NCBI GenBank assembly: GCA_028698215.1 | Contig: JAQVDY010000002.1 | Location: forward strand, 62,001 to 126,000 | Source of the DNA: Actinomycetota bacterium | GTDB taxonomy: Bacteria; Actinomycetota; Humimicrobiia; Humimicrobiales; Humimicrobiaceae | Length of the DNA: 64,000 nt | Reading direction: 5' to 3' | In this document: positions 34,021 through 44,336 of the stretch, in pieces | Position numbering within the stretch: position 1 is the stretch's first letter | Layout of the letters: each line of letters starts with the position of its first letter | Position numbers and translations under genes: made by a program | The notes under the pieces: model-generated | What the model saw: only the letters and a program-made list of their open reading frames with translations | Databases searched by the model: none | What the model was told of the DNA's origin: nothing

Positions 34021-34953
34021 ATGAGAATTAATATAAAGATATTAACCTTAATGATGGCAGTAATAGTATTATTGTCTCTTATTGGTACTGGCTGTGGAGC
34101 TTCTTCTGCCATACAAGAGGAAATGTTTCCTGCCGATACCCCTGCGGCTGAAGCCCCTGCCTATAATGAGTCGGTGGAAAAAGAAATGGATTATGCCTCT
34201 GCCGAATCAGCAGCTACCGAAGAGATGGCTGAAGCGGGAGCAGCAGATTACATTAATACGCCACCCATGGAAAGAAAAATCATAAAGAGTTCCTATATAG
34301 AGCTGGGAATAGAAACAGGGCAATTTCAGGATACATTGTTTGAAATAACCCGGCTGGCAGAGCAGCATGGTGGTTTCGTCAGCAATTCAGAAAGCTATTC
34401 CAATGCAGAAGGAATGCTTACCAGTGGAAGGGCAACCATCAGGGTTCCGTCAGATAGGTTTGACCAGGTTCTGGATATTATAAAGGCTATGGGTACTGTT
34501 AATAATATAAGTATGTCCGGCCAGGATGTAACTGAAGAATATGTAGATCTGGAAAGCAGGTTAAGAAACCTGAAAGTTCAGGAAGAGGTACTCCTGGACC
34601 TAATGGAGCAGTCTAAGTCAGTGGAAGACAGCATACAGGTACAAAGGGAGCTCAGTAATGTTCAGGGAGAAATTGAGGTTCTGCAGGGAAGACTTAATTA
34701 TTTAGACAACCTGGTTTCTTTCTCTACCATAGAGGTTTATCTTACTGAACCTACCACCGTCAGAGAGTCTTCTTCCTGGGGTTTCTTTGATGCCCTTAAA
34801 AGAGGGGCCAGGGGTGCAGTAAGGGTGTTTAACGGCCTTATATCAGGTATTATAATAATGAGCCCGATTGTGGTGTTTTTAGCTATAATAGGGGTAATTA
34901 TTTGGGCTATAGTTAGATCAGTAAAAAGAAGAAGACAGCGGAAGAAGGAGTGA
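34021..34953 (+). CDS. DUF4349 lipoprotein
   Basis: The protein (310 residues from this ATG) has a hydrophobic N terminus with lipobox LIGTGC, an acidic linker (about 20-75), a DUF4349 domain (about 82-250: SSYIELGIETGQFQDTLFEI, RVPSDRFDQVLDIIKAMG) containing a coiled-coil stretch, and a C-terminal membrane segment (about 275-300) ending in a basic tail. DUF4349 proteins are envelope proteins of unknown role. GGAGG at 34010-34014 supports the ATG at 34021. The next gene (YtxH-like) starts 8 nt after the stop. Confidence 0.85.
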   Translation: MRINIKILTLMMAVIVLLSLIGTGCGASSAIQEEMFPADTPAAEAPAYNESVEKEMDYASAESAATEEMAEAGAADYINTPPMERKIIKSSYIELGIETGQFQDTLFEITRLAEQHGGFVSNSESYSNAEGMLTSGRATIRVPSDRFDQVLDIIKAMGTVNNISMSGQDVTEEYVDLESRLRNLKVQEEVLLDLMEQSKSVEDSIQVQRELSNVQGEIEVLQGRLNYLDNLVSFSTIEVYLTEPTTVRESSSWGFFDALKRGARGAVRVFNGLISGIIIMSPIVVFLAIIGVIIWAIVRSVKRRRQRKKE

Positions 34954-34961
34954 TTTTAACC

Positions 34962-35195
34962 ATGAGAAGCCAGAGAATTGTTGCCAATTTATTATTGACT
35001 TTTGGATTAGGCGTAGTAGTAGGAATACTTTTCGCCCCCAAGTCCGGTGAACAAACCCGGAAGATATTGGCAGGAAAAATTGAACAGTACTGCGGGTCAA
35101 CCTGCACCTCTATAGTGGATCAAATGGCTATGTTTAGGGGCAGGATGGGTGAATACCTGAGTGATTTAAAGGAAAAGGCAGAGGATATAAAATAA
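34962..35195 (+). CDS. YtxH-domain small membrane protein
   Basis: The protein (77 residues from this ATG) has one membrane segment (VANLLLTFGLGVVVGILFAPKSGEQTR) in which GxxxGxxxAPxSGxxxR is the YtxH signature, followed by an amphipathic helix. YtxH proteins are general-stress membrane proteins in Bacillus. The ATG at 34962 is preferred over the GTG at 34950; GAAGGAG lies upstream. It converges with the efflux permease gene (6-nt gap). Confidence 0.8.
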   Translation: MRSQRIVANLLLTFGLGVVVGILFAPKSGEQTRKILAGKIEQYCGSTCTSIVDQMAMFRGRMGEYLSDLKEKAEDIK

Positions 35196-35201
35196 CCAGG
35201 C

Positions 35202-36431
35202 CTATTCATATCTTAATGCGTCTATAGGGTTGAGCCCGGCTGCTCTCATGGCAGGGTATATGCCGAAGAACAGTCCCACTACCATGGAAAAGCTTATGGC
35301 TAGTATGATGGGGTAGGCAGTTATTGAAGTAGTTAGTACTGTAAACCGGTTAAGTAATGCTGATACCATTACTGCAAATGCTATACCTACTATTCCTCCG
35401 CTTACACTCAGTACTACGCTTTCTATTAGAAACTGTATAAGCACGTCCCGGTTTTTAGCCCCTACTGCTTTTCTTATGCCAATCTCCCTGGTTCTTTCGG
35501 TTACTGAAACCAGCATTATGTTCATGATGCCAATGCCTCCCACCAACAGTGAAATGGCAGCTATCCCGGCAATAGTAATGGTGAAAATATTGGTAATGGT
35601 ACCTACTATATCCAAAATCTGGGTTTGGCTCTGAACGGTGAAGTCATTTTCTTGATCAGGCATGAGGTTATGTGATCTTCTAAGAATGGTTTTAATCTCT
35701 GCCGTAGCTTGGTCCATAACGGTTTCACTTTTGCTCTGGGCTAAAATCAGGTTTATATAATCAAGGCCGTAAAGTTTATTCTGGGCAGTGGTTATGGGAA
35801 CTGATATTACATTATCCTGGTCCTGCCCAAATTGATTGGAACCCATCTCTTTAATAGTCCCCACTACTGTAAAATTTTTCTGGTCAACCTTAATTACTTC
35901 CCCTATGGGGTCTCTTTTCCCAAATAATTCCCTGATTATGGTCTGGCCGATTACTGCGGTATTGCCGGAATTAGCCACATCACTGGTGGTATAAAAACGG
36001 CCTTCCTCCATTTCAAAATTATAGATATCCAAAGCTTTTTCTGAAGAAGCATAAATACTGGCGCTCAAGCTTTTACCCATATAGCTTACCACTGATGAAT
36101 TCAATATAACGGGAATAGCCCCTTCCACGTATTCCGAATGAAGCTCTATAGCTTCTGCATCTTTAACTTTTAACTGGTTTTGGGCTACCGTTCCCAGCAT
36201 CTGTTCAAAACCTCCGTCCCGGTCCTGGGAGCCGGGGGTAATTATTATAAGGTTGGAACCTATGTCCTGAATGTTCTGAAGTACCATCTGCTGGGCTCCG
36301 GTACCGATAGAGAGCATGGCTACAACTGCGCCTACTCCAATAATTATTCCCAGCATGGTTAAAAAAGACCTTAATTTATTCAAGGCCAGGGCTTGAAAAG
36401 CAATCTTGATATTTTCAAAAATTCTCTGCAT
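35202..36431 (-). CDS. macB: MacB-type ABC transporter permease
   Basis: The 409-residue protein has the MacB permease arrangement: a membrane segment near 17-45 (LRSFLTMLGIIIGVGAVVAM), a large external domain (about 50-270) and three C-terminal segments including GGIGIMNIMLVSVTERTREIGIRKAVGA. It is the last gene of padR-adaptor-ATPase-permease on the minus strand (3 nt after the ATPase). Such tripartite systems export macrolides, peptides or lipoproteins; in Gram-positive-type cells no outer-membrane factor is needed. Substrate is unknown. Confidence 0.92.
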   Translation of the reverse strand: MQRIFENIKIAFQALALNKLRSFLTMLGIIIGVGAVVAMLSIGTGAQQMVLQNIQDIGSNLIIITPGSQDRDGGFEQMLGTVAQNQLKVKDAEAIELHSEYVEGAIPVILNSSVVSYMGKSLSASIYASSEKALDIYNFEMEEGRFYTTSDVANSGNTAVIGQTIIRELFGKRDPIGEVIKVDQKNFTVVGTIKEMGSNQFGQDQDNVISVPITTAQNKLYGLDYINLILAQSKSETVMDQATAEIKTILRRSHNLMPDQENDFTVQSQTQILDIVGTITNIFTITIAGIAAISLLVGGIGIMNIMLVSVTERTREIGIRKAVGAKNRDVLIQFLIESVVLSVSGGIVGIAFAVMVSALLNRFTVLTTSITAYPIILAISFSMVVGLFFGIYPAMRAAGLNPIDALRYE

Positions 36432-36434
36432 CAG

Positions 36435-37178
36435 TTATTTTACCTCATCTTCAAGCTTGGGCATTTCTTTTAGCCTTTGGTCTGCATCGATAGGTTTTTC
36501 TACCTGTTCATGTTTATATATTCTGCCATCCCTTAAATAAATAATCTTTTGTGTATGCCTGGCTATATCCATCTCATGGGTGACCAGCAATATGGTTTTG
36601 CCCTTATGGTTTAATTTTTGGAATATGGATATTATCTCCTCCCCTGTAACTGAATCAAGGTTACCGGTAGGTTCATCAGCCAGTATGACAGCAGGATTAT
36701 TGATAAGGGCCCTAGCAATAGCCACCCTTTGCTTCTGGCCTCCCGATAGTTCATTGGGCCTGTGCTTAACCCAGGGGGTTAATCCCACCGATTCTATGGC
36801 TTCCATTATTCTCTGGTGCCGGTCTTTAGTATTCTTGGAATATACCAGGGGCAGCTCTACATTCCGGTATACATTGGAGCGGGATAGAAGGTTAAAGGTT
36901 TGGAATACAAAGCCAATCTTGCTATTGCGTATTTCTGCCAGTTGACTGTCATTTAATTTGCTTACATCCGTCTGGTCCAGAAAATATTTACCAGATGTAG
37001 GAATATCCAGGCACCCCAATATATTCATAAGTGTTGACTTTCCGCTGCCGGAAGGACCCATTACGGTAACAAATTCGCCTTCATTGATAGCCAAGTCTAC
37101 CCCCCTTAGGGCTTTCACCTTAATTTTGCCTATGCTGTATGTTTTATGTATATCTTCAATGCTTATGATATTAGTCAT
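36435..37178 (-). CDS. MacB/LolD-type ABC transporter ATP-binding protein
   Basis: The protein (247 residues from this ATG) has Walker [16 protein letters not shown] near 41, signature [15 protein letters not shown] near 143 and Walker [14 protein letters not shown] near 164, placing it in the LolD/MacB family. The ATG at 37178 has AGGA 6 nt upstream; it overlaps the adaptor stop codon (ATGACTAA), so translation is coupled. It energises the adjacent permease and adaptor to export a drug, peptide or lipid. Confidence 0.92.
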   Translation of the reverse strand: MTNIISIEDIHKTYSIGKIKVKALRGVDLAINEGEFVTVMGPSGSGKSTLMNILGCLDIPTSGKYFLDQTDVSKLNDSQLAEIRNSKIGFVFQTFNLLSRSNVYRNVELPLVYSKNTKDRHQRIMEAIESVGLTPWVKHRPNELSGGQKQRVAIARALINNPAVILADEPTGNLDSVTGEEIISIFQKLNHKGKTILLVTHEMDIARHTQKIIYLRDGRIYKHEQVEKPIDADQRLKEMPKLEDEVK

Positions 37179-38661
37179 TTTCAATCCTGGAGGTAACTAT
37201 TATATCTCCTTCCTTTAATCCTGCCTTGATTTCTATATATTCGTAATCAAATATGCCTGTTTCTATCTCTGCTCTCTCTACCTGCTCATCTTTTTGAAGA
37301 TCTACATACTGTTTGCCATCGATATCATATACTGCGCTTACCGGAGCTATTAAAACATCATCAGCTTGCTGGGTTATAATGGTAAGATTAGCAGAAAGCC
37401 CGAATAAAAGGTCCTGGGTTTGGTCAGGAGTAACTTCAATGGCAAATGAAACCAGCCCCCCCATATTTTCTGACAGGGGAGAAATATTGGTAATTTTGCC
37501 GGTGTATTGCTGGCCGTAAAAAGCATCCAGGGTAAAAGTGACTTGCTGGCCCAGTTCCAACTTGGATATATCGGTCTCGTCTATACTGGATTTTATGATA
37601 AAGTTGTGGTCAATGATGGATATGACGCTCATACCAGGGGAAGCCAGTTCGCCTTCGGAGAAGGGGGCAGAAACTACTATTCCGTCAAAAGGGGCTATGA
37701 CTTTGTTCTGGTCTAAATCCAACTCCACCATTTCTATATTTATTTTAGCCAGCTCCAACTGCTGCTCAGCTTGCAGTATGGACTGTTGGGCCATTAGTAT
37801 CTGTTTCTGGGTATTTTGGGTCTCGCCCAGGGTAGACCAGTATGTAATGCTCTGATTGATTTGTGCCTGCTCATAAGCTCCCTGTGCGCTGTGGGTTTGG
37901 GAGCTGGACTGGGTTTTTGCCTGTTCATAGCTTTCCTGGGCAGCTTCTGCCTGCAGCTGTGCTGATTGGCTCTGGGCCAGGGCACTTTCCAGATTGGACT
38001 GTGCTGCATTTAGGTTAGCTTCATATTGAGCAATCTGGGTATCACCAAAAAGGGGATCCTCCTCTGCTTCTTTTAAAATATTGGCTGCATCAGATGCGGC
38101 CTGCTGTGCTGCCTCTACAGTAACCTGGGCAATGTTTACAGCCTGCTGGGCGCTATCCACTGCAGACCGGGCATAAGAGTTGGATTTATCTGCTAATTTC
38201 CGGCTGTCCTGCAAAGCAATCAGGGCATTAGCAGCGCTTTGCTGGGCTAGTTCCTGGTTTTCCTGGGCTAGCTGTACTGCAATATGGTTATTATCCAATG
38301 CCTGCTGCAAACTTATTTTTGCTTGGGACAGCGAGCTTTCAGAAATGGAGAGATTGGCCTCAGCCTGGGCCAGAGTCAGGTGGGTCAAGGTGTTGTCTAC
38401 TTCAAACAGCACATCATCTTTTGAAAAAACATGGCCTTTTTCCGCCGCTTGCAGCACCTCTCCTGCCGACTGTAGGGAATAATTTTTAATCTGGCTGGAT
38501 TCTATATAACCGGTAGAAGTAACCATTTGCCTGATGCTGCCTTTGGTTACGGTAAAAGTGTCCAGTTGGTTGGTTGTTTCCTGGCTGCAGGAGCTCAAGG
38601 CTAGAACCAGTAGAGTGGTTAATGCCATAAAAAGGTGTAAATATTTCTTCTTATTTTTCAT
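37171..38661 (-). CDS. HlyD/MacA-type efflux adaptor
   Basis: The 496-residue protein has a lipoprotein-like N terminus (lipobox near LALSSC, about residue 25), a biotinyl-lipoyl-like domain (about 48-78, 310-345), a very long alpha-helical hairpin (about 80-300) rich in Gln, Ala and Ser with near-heptad repeats, and a C-terminal barrel (about 355-490). MacA-type adaptors have such helices, but this one is unusually long. It begins 11 nt inside the end of padR and overlaps the ATPase gene. It links the permease to the export path. Confidence 0.85.
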   Translation of the reverse strand: MKNKKKYLHLFMALTTLLVLALSSCSQETTNQLDTFTVTKGSIRQMVTSTGYIESSQIKNYSLQSAGEVLQAAEKGHVFSKDDVLFEVDNTLTHLTLAQAEANLSISESSLSQAKISLQQALDNNHIAVQLAQENQELAQQSAANALIALQDSRKLADKSNSYARSAVDSAQQAVNIAQVTVEAAQQAASDAANILKEAEEDPLFGDTQIAQYEANLNAAQSNLESALAQSQSAQLQAEAAQESYEQAKTQSSSQTHSAQGAYEQAQINQSITYWSTLGETQNTQKQILMAQQSILQAEQQLELAKINIEMVELDLDQNKVIAPFDGIVVSAPFSEGELASPGMSVISIIDHNFIIKSSIDETDISKLELGQQVTFTLDAFYGQQYTGKITNISPLSENMGGLVSFAIEVTPDQTQDLLFGLSANLTIITQQADDVLIAPVSAVYDIDGKQYVDLQKDEQVERAEIETGIFDYEYIEIKAGLKEGDIIVTSRIEND

Positions 38662-39184
38662 ATTTTTTTTCCCTGCCTTCTTCAGTAGAAAATAGGTCTA
38701 TGTAGAGTTTATTAAAAATTTCAATTGATTGTTTTAATTGTGGCTCAAATAATGGTTTTAACAGCCGGTATTCTTTTTTGCCCCTGGCGGTTAAACTATA
38801 TATTTTCCGGGCCCTCTTCTGTCCGGTATCCCAGTATCCAATTACCAATTTTTCTTCCTCCAGCTCCTTTAATAGAGGGTATATGGTGCCTGGTTTGGGA
38901 CTCCAAGCCATACTGGTCTTGCTTTTGATATGATTTATTATTTCATTTCCATACATGTCCTTTTGAAAAAGAAAGTGAATGGCCAAAAGGGGTAGCAGCC
39001 CGCCCCTGGCCATAACCATATTGACTAGTGGGTTAATATGGCGGCTGCCGGTCCAAAGATGAAAACTTCTTTTGCCAAATATCCAGTGTTTTTTTAAATC
39101 CGGCAGGGCTCCCTTCCGGCCTTTGGTATCCATTAAGCCGTAATTAGTCTGGCTATCTGCCCCTGATTTCGTTTTATTCTTCAT
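38651..39184 (-). CDS. PadR-family transcriptional regulator
   Basis: The 177-residue protein has a PadR winged helix (about 60-140: LLPLLAIHFLFQKDMYGNEI, PGTIYPLLKELEEEKLVIGYW, YSLTARGKKEYRLL) preceded by a 50-residue basic extension and followed by a short dimerisation helix. It is the first gene of the efflux operon and overlaps the adaptor by 11 nt, the arrangement of drug-responsive PadR regulators that repress their own operon. An AT-rich inverted repeat lies in its promoter region (39198-39239). Confidence 0.9.
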   Translation of the reverse strand: MKNKTKSGADSQTNYGLMDTKGRKGALPDLKKHWIFGKRSFHLWTGSRHINPLVNMVMARGGLLPLLAIHFLFQKDMYGNEIINHIKSKTSMAWSPKPGTIYPLLKELEEEKLVIGYWDTGQKRARKIYSLTARGKKEYRLLKPLFEPQLKQSIEIFNKLYIDLFSTEEGREKKYEK

Positions 39185-39197
39185 AGGGAAGTTTTTA

Positions 39198-39239
39198 TTA
39201 TAATATATATCGAATTCAATATAATTTTATATATTATAA
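39198..39239. promoter_or_regulatory. AT-rich inverted repeat upstream of padR
   Basis: TTATAATATAT (39198-39208) pairs with ATATATTATAA (39229-39239), an 11-bp perfect inverted repeat with a 20-nt spacer. It overlaps the divergent padR/eno promoter region and could be the PadR operator, although AT-rich symmetry can arise by chance. Confidence 0.4.
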
Positions 39240-39287
39240 GAACTGGTTTACAAATTACAAGTACAAAATATTCAATAGGTTTTGTAA

Positions 39288-40655
<1,368 letters not shown>

Positions 40656-40659
40656 AAGG

Positions 40660-40685
40660 TTATGGCCAGGCTTGCCTGGCCATAA
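40660..40685 (+). terminator. Hairpin after eno
   Basis: TTATGGCCAGGC (40660-40671) and GCCTGGCCATAA (40674-40685) form a perfect 12-bp inverted repeat 4 nt after the eno stop. No T run follows; termination is likely but not certain. Confidence 0.65.
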
Positions 40686-40762
40686 TGCACTAAAAATTTT
40701 CTGTTTGAAACAAAAACTATGTTTATATATCATTTAACCTAAGAGCAACTACCATTATTCTT

Positions 40763-41803
40763 ATGGATTATAAAAATGTGCATCTAACTATTAAAGATAT
40801 TGCAAAGATGGCCGGTGTATCCACAGCTACTGTATCCAATGCATTATCAGGACAAAGGCATGTAAAGCCTGAAACCAAAAAAAAGATATTCGAGATTGCT
40901 GAAAAATACAACTATAGCCCCAATATAATGGCCAGAGGCCTTAGCAAAAGGAAAACAGGCATAATAGGCATAGTATTACCCGATATAAACAACCCCTTTT
41001 ATTCCGAAGTGGTTCAGGGCATTGACGAAGAGGCCAAAAAAAGAGGTTACCTGGCAGTGGTGGTCAGCACCTATTATGATGATGAAGTGGAAATAAACCA
41101 GCTTAAAAAACTGGGTTCAATGTTTGTGGATGGTTATATTTTCGTGGGGGGTTCTTGCGGGTTTGAAAGGGTTCTGTCTGCTGCCTGGGACTTGAAGAAC
41201 TTTGTTCTGGTAAACAGGTACTGTGGGGATACAAAGTATTCGGCTGTAGTGGTTAACAGCACACAAGCGGTCAAGGAAGCAGTAAATTATTTGGTGGACA
41301 GGGGGCATAGGTCTATTGCCTACCTGGGTTGGAGTGCCCCGAAAATAATAATACCGGAAAGCAAATACAGCGGTTATGTGGAAGGTTTGCAGGAAAATGG
41401 TTTGGCTGAAGCTCCATCCTATATCTTTTTGGCTAACCGGATAGTCATAAATCAATATAGTTATGCCCATGATATTCTGGACAAATATATCAAAAAGAGG
41501 GAAAAACCAGCTTTTACTGCCCTTATATGCCAAACCGACATTATGGCTTTGGGAGCTATGAAAGCAGTACAGGAAAATGAGCTGGTAGTGCCTGATGACA
41601 TATCCATTATAGGATATGGCAATGTAAGCGCGGCCAGGTTTTCCAACCCCGCCATGTCTACCATAAGCCTGCCTAAAAAGCGAATGGGAAAAGCAGGGGC
41701 CAATATATTGTTTAATTCCATAGAGAAAGATAATGGCAAAAGGGAAGTTATTTACCTGAAAGCCCAGTTAATTGAAAGAGAATCAGTAAGCACCCTTCAC
41801 TGA
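40763..41803 (+). CDS. LacI-family transcriptional regulator
   Basis: The 346-residue protein has an N-terminal LacI-type helix-turn-helix (IKDIAKMAGVSTATVSNALSG at about 11-31, then KPETKKKIFEIAEKYNYSPN) and a periplasmic-binding-protein-like effector domain (about 65-340: GIIGIVLPDINNPFYSEVVQG, IIGYGNVSAARFSNPAMSTI). It would bind a sugar or nucleoside ligand, but no sugar transporter or catabolic gene is adjacent. fpg begins 2 nt after its stop, so both may be on one transcript. Confidence 0.92.
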   Translation: MDYKNVHLTIKDIAKMAGVSTATVSNALSGQRHVKPETKKKIFEIAEKYNYSPNIMARGLSKRKTGIIGIVLPDINNPFYSEVVQGIDEEAKKRGYLAVVVSTYYDDEVEINQLKKLGSMFVDGYIFVGGSCGFERVLSAAWDLKNFVLVNRYCGDTKYSAVVVNSTQAVKEAVNYLVDRGHRSIAYLGWSAPKIIIPESKYSGYVEGLQENGLAEAPSYIFLANRIVINQYSYAHDILDKYIKKREKPAFTALICQTDIMALGAMKAVQENELVVPDDISIIGYGNVSAARFSNPAMSTISLPKKRMGKAGANILFNSIEKDNGKREVIYLKAQLIERESVSTLH

Positions 41804-41805
41804 AT

Positions 41806-42582
41806 ATGCCAGAATTACCAGAAGTAGAATCCTATAAGAACTATTTTCTAAACTCTTGCTTACAGAAGCGGGTAAAAAGTGTTGAGGTTTTAGACAGCCA
41901 TATGCTAAAGAACATAAAGGCAGAAGAGCTGGAGGCTGCTTTTAATGGTTACAAATTTACTTCGGTTTTCAGGCACGGAAAGTATCTTATGGCAGAAAAC
42001 GAGCTGGGAAATCTCCTGGTGCTGCATTTCGGCATGACCGGAAGCTTAAAATTGGTACAGAACCCGATAATTTGTCCCTACAGCAGTCTGGTCATTCATT
42101 TTGATAAAGATACCCTCTGCATTATTTCCAAGAGAAAGCTGGGCAAAATAATGCTTACCGCTGACAGGTTAAGATTTATTGGTAACAGGGGATTGGGGCC
42201 GGATGCTGCCCGAGTCACCTCACAGGAGTTTATGGATTTATTTTCCACCAGGAAGGCCAAAATCAAAACTGCCCTGCTTAACCAGGCCATAATAGCAGGC
42301 GTAGGGAATATTTATGCTGATGAGATATGTTTTCAAGCAGGCATTAGGCCTTATCATGGCTTATCTTTGCTTAGCCTGCCGGACCTTAATAATCTTTACC
42401 GTTGCCTGCAGCAAGTAATTAGCCTGGCCATCAAGGTAGATGCAGATTACAGTCAGATGCCGGCTAACTGGCTTCTACACCATCGGCATAAAGGAGACTG
42501 CTGTCCTAAATGCGGAGGAGCTTTAGAATATTTCCACCTGTCCGGCAGGGGCACTTATTATTGTCCTCAATGCCAATATTGA
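41806..42582 (+). CDS. mutM: Formamidopyrimidine-DNA glycosylase
   Basis: The 258-residue protein starts MPELPEVE, whose Pro is the catalytic nucleophile of the Fpg/Nei family after Met removal. LVLHFGMTGSLK near 70 is the helix-two-turn-helix DNA-binding region, VGNIYADEICFQAGIRP near 166 is a family signature, and the C-terminal zinc finger is CPKCGGALEYFHLSGRGTYYCPQC. It excises oxidised purines such as 8-oxoguanine and nicks the backbone. Slightly short for Fpg (about 270). It follows the LacI gene by 2 nt. Confidence 0.93.
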   Translation: MPELPEVESYKNYFLNSCLQKRVKSVEVLDSHMLKNIKAEELEAAFNGYKFTSVFRHGKYLMAENELGNLLVLHFGMTGSLKLVQNPIICPYSSLVIHFDKDTLCIISKRKLGKIMLTADRLRFIGNRGLGPDAARVTSQEFMDLFSTRKAKIKTALLNQAIIAGVGNIYADEICFQAGIRPYHGLSLLSLPDLNNLYRCLQQVISLAIKVDADYSQMPANWLLHHRHKGDCCPKCGGALEYFHLSGRGTYYCPQCQY

Positions 42583-42652
42583 AATATTGAATTAGAAAAA
42601 AAATGAGTTTTACCTTATTATTAAATACCAATGATTAGCAGAAAGGTATTTT

Positions 42653-43219
42653 ATGAACAGGGATTTTGCCTACGGGCTGCTATTGCAATATGTTTCCAAT
42701 AAGAACCTGATTAAGCATTGCCTGGCGGTAGAGGCCATTATGGGCCAGGTAGCCCATAGCTTAAACCTTCAAGGTGCAGATTATGATAAGTCAGAGTGGA
42801 TGATTGCCGGTCTGGTACATGACATAGACTATGACCTTACTGCCCATAGTCCCCAGCAGCACTCGCTTAAAGGGGCGCAAATACTTTTAGATGAGGGTTT
42901 CAGCCAGGATATAGTATATGCGGTAGAAGCCCATAACCAGATGCATGGCAAGCCCTTAAATACGGATATGGATATAGCGCTCTATGCGTCCGATCCGCTG
43001 TCGGGCCTTATTGTGGCTTCCGCTTTGATAAGTCCTGAAAAGAAATTGAAATCCATAGACAGCCAGTTTGTATTAAACCGGTTTGGTGAAAAATCTTTTG
43101 CTAAAGGGGCTAACCGTTCACAAATTAGGGAATGTTTCCAGCTGGGTTTTACGCTGGAGCAATTCATAGAAATAGGCCTGGCAGCAATGCAGGATATAGA
43201 TAAAACATTGGGGCTATAA
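42653..43219 (+). CDS. HD-domain hydrolase
   Basis: The 188-residue protein has an HD-type phosphohydrolase domain: KNLIKHCLAVEAIM near 17 (first His), WMIAGLVHDIDYDLT near 49 (HD pair), and AVEAHNQMHG near 92. Such proteins hydrolyse nucleotides or phosphoesters; the substrate is unknown. It sits 1 nt before the L,D-transpeptidase lipoprotein gene, so the two are co-transcribed. AGAAAGG upstream is the ribosome-binding site. Confidence 0.82.
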   Translation: MNRDFAYGLLLQYVSNKNLIKHCLAVEAIMGQVAHSLNLQGADYDKSEWMIAGLVHDIDYDLTAHSPQQHSLKGAQILLDEGFSQDIVYAVEAHNQMHGKPLNTDMDIALYASDPLSGLIVASALISPEKKLKSIDSQFVLNRFGEKSFAKGANRSQIRECFQLGFTLEQFIEIGLAAMQDIDKTLGL

Positions 43220-43220
43220 T

Positions 43221-44189
43221 ATGAAAAGAAAAATAAATCTAATATTAATATTGCTAATGGCAATGGCTGTGCTGTTTTTAACCTTGGCCGGATGCCAAGA
43301 TACTCCAGATAGCCAGGAAGTAAATAAAGAAGAGGCTGCAAACGAAGAGTTAGTATCAGAACCGGGGCTTCCTGCTGATACAAGTAATACTTTGCCCCAG
43401 CCCGAAGAACAAAAAGAGGATGATTTATCCCAGTCGCAGGAGCCAAGTCAAAATCAATCCTTGCCACAGGAAAATAATGAAAATGTTGAAGAATTGTGGG
43501 CCGCTCCTCAGTTAGAGCTGGAAATTATAATGGGACCAGAATATGCTTCTGGGGGGATGCTTTGTTACTACCGGGTAGAAGCCAAGGCCGAAGGCAATCC
43601 TGTGCCGGAAATACAATGGAGCAAGGATGATAGCCAGGGAGCCTGGGGGGAAAATATTTCCCAGGTAAACCTTATCCAGGGCCAGACTTATGATTTGCAG
43701 GTGACTGCTGCCAATTCTCAGGGCACAGCCACTGAAACCATAACTCTAGAATTTGTACCTATGGAAACGACAGCTGAAGCTCCCCAGCAGGTGGAGGATA
43801 TTGATTACAGCAATAGCGAGCTATTTACTATTGAAATATCTTTGGACCGCCAGCAAGTAGATGTTTATTATAAAAACCAGCTTATAAGGTCTATGATCTG
43901 TTCTGGAGGAACCCCGGAAGACCCTACTCCTACCGGGACATACTGGACCAATGAAAAAATATATTATTCCTGGCTTCCTAAATATGATGTGGGCGCCTAT
44001 TATTTTGTAAGGTTTTATGGCGCTTATCTTTTCCACAGCCTGCCTTTTGATGAGGACGGCAACCTGATAGAAGAGGAGGCGGCAAAACTGGGAACGCCTG
44101 CCAGCCATGGGTGCATAAGGTTAAAGGTGGAAGATGCCAGGTGGCTTTATGAGTCCCTGCCCCTGGGGGTTAAGGTAAATATACACTGA
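43221..44189 (+). CDS. L,D-transpeptidase (YkuD) lipoprotein
   Basis: The 322-residue protein has a lipoprotein signal with lipobox LTLAGC (Cys about 25), a long acidic Gln/Glu-rich linker (to about 95), an Ig-like region (about 100-175) and a C-terminal YkuD catalytic domain (about 200-322) ending HSLPFDEDG...GTPASHGCIRLKVEDARWLYE. The SHGC motif holds the catalytic Cys. It would cross-link peptidoglycan or attach proteins to it outside the cell. It follows the HD gene by 1 nt. Confidence 0.9.
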   Translation: MKRKINLILILLMAMAVLFLTLAGCQDTPDSQEVNKEEAANEELVSEPGLPADTSNTLPQPEEQKEDDLSQSQEPSQNQSLPQENNENVEELWAAPQLELEIIMGPEYASGGMLCYYRVEAKAEGNPVPEIQWSKDDSQGAWGENISQVNLIQGQTYDLQVTAANSQGTATETITLEFVPMETTAEAPQQVEDIDYSNSELFTIEISLDRQQVDVYYKNQLIRSMICSGGTPEDPTPTGTYWTNEKIYYSWLPKYDVGAYYFVRFYGAYLFHSLPFDEDGNLIEEEAAKLGTPASHGCIRLKVEDARWLYESLPLGVKVNIH

Positions 44190-44307
44190 TTATAGGCTAA
44201 AGGTAGCCAAAACAGGCCTATGGCTAGTTTAATAATATTAGCTAAATTCTAACTTAAAAAGTTTATAAGGGCTGCCGGTAAATTACAGAATTATAATTAA
44301 TATAGCT

Positions 44308-44325
44308 GGCAAGAATCCCCTTGCC
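44308..44325 (+). promoter_or_regulatory. Small hairpin before cobT
   Basis: GGCAAG (44308-44313) pairs with CTTGCC (44320-44325). AAGGGAG begins immediately after the stem and lies 5 nt from the cobT ATG. This could modulate access to the ribosome-binding site, but it is short. Confidence 0.3.
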
Positions 44326-44336
44326 AAGGGAGCAAT

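Noticed and set aside
44190-44336. Cobalamin riboswitch before cobT
   Set aside because: No B12-box or multi-helix architecture is recognisable in the 147 bp; only a short hairpin is present.
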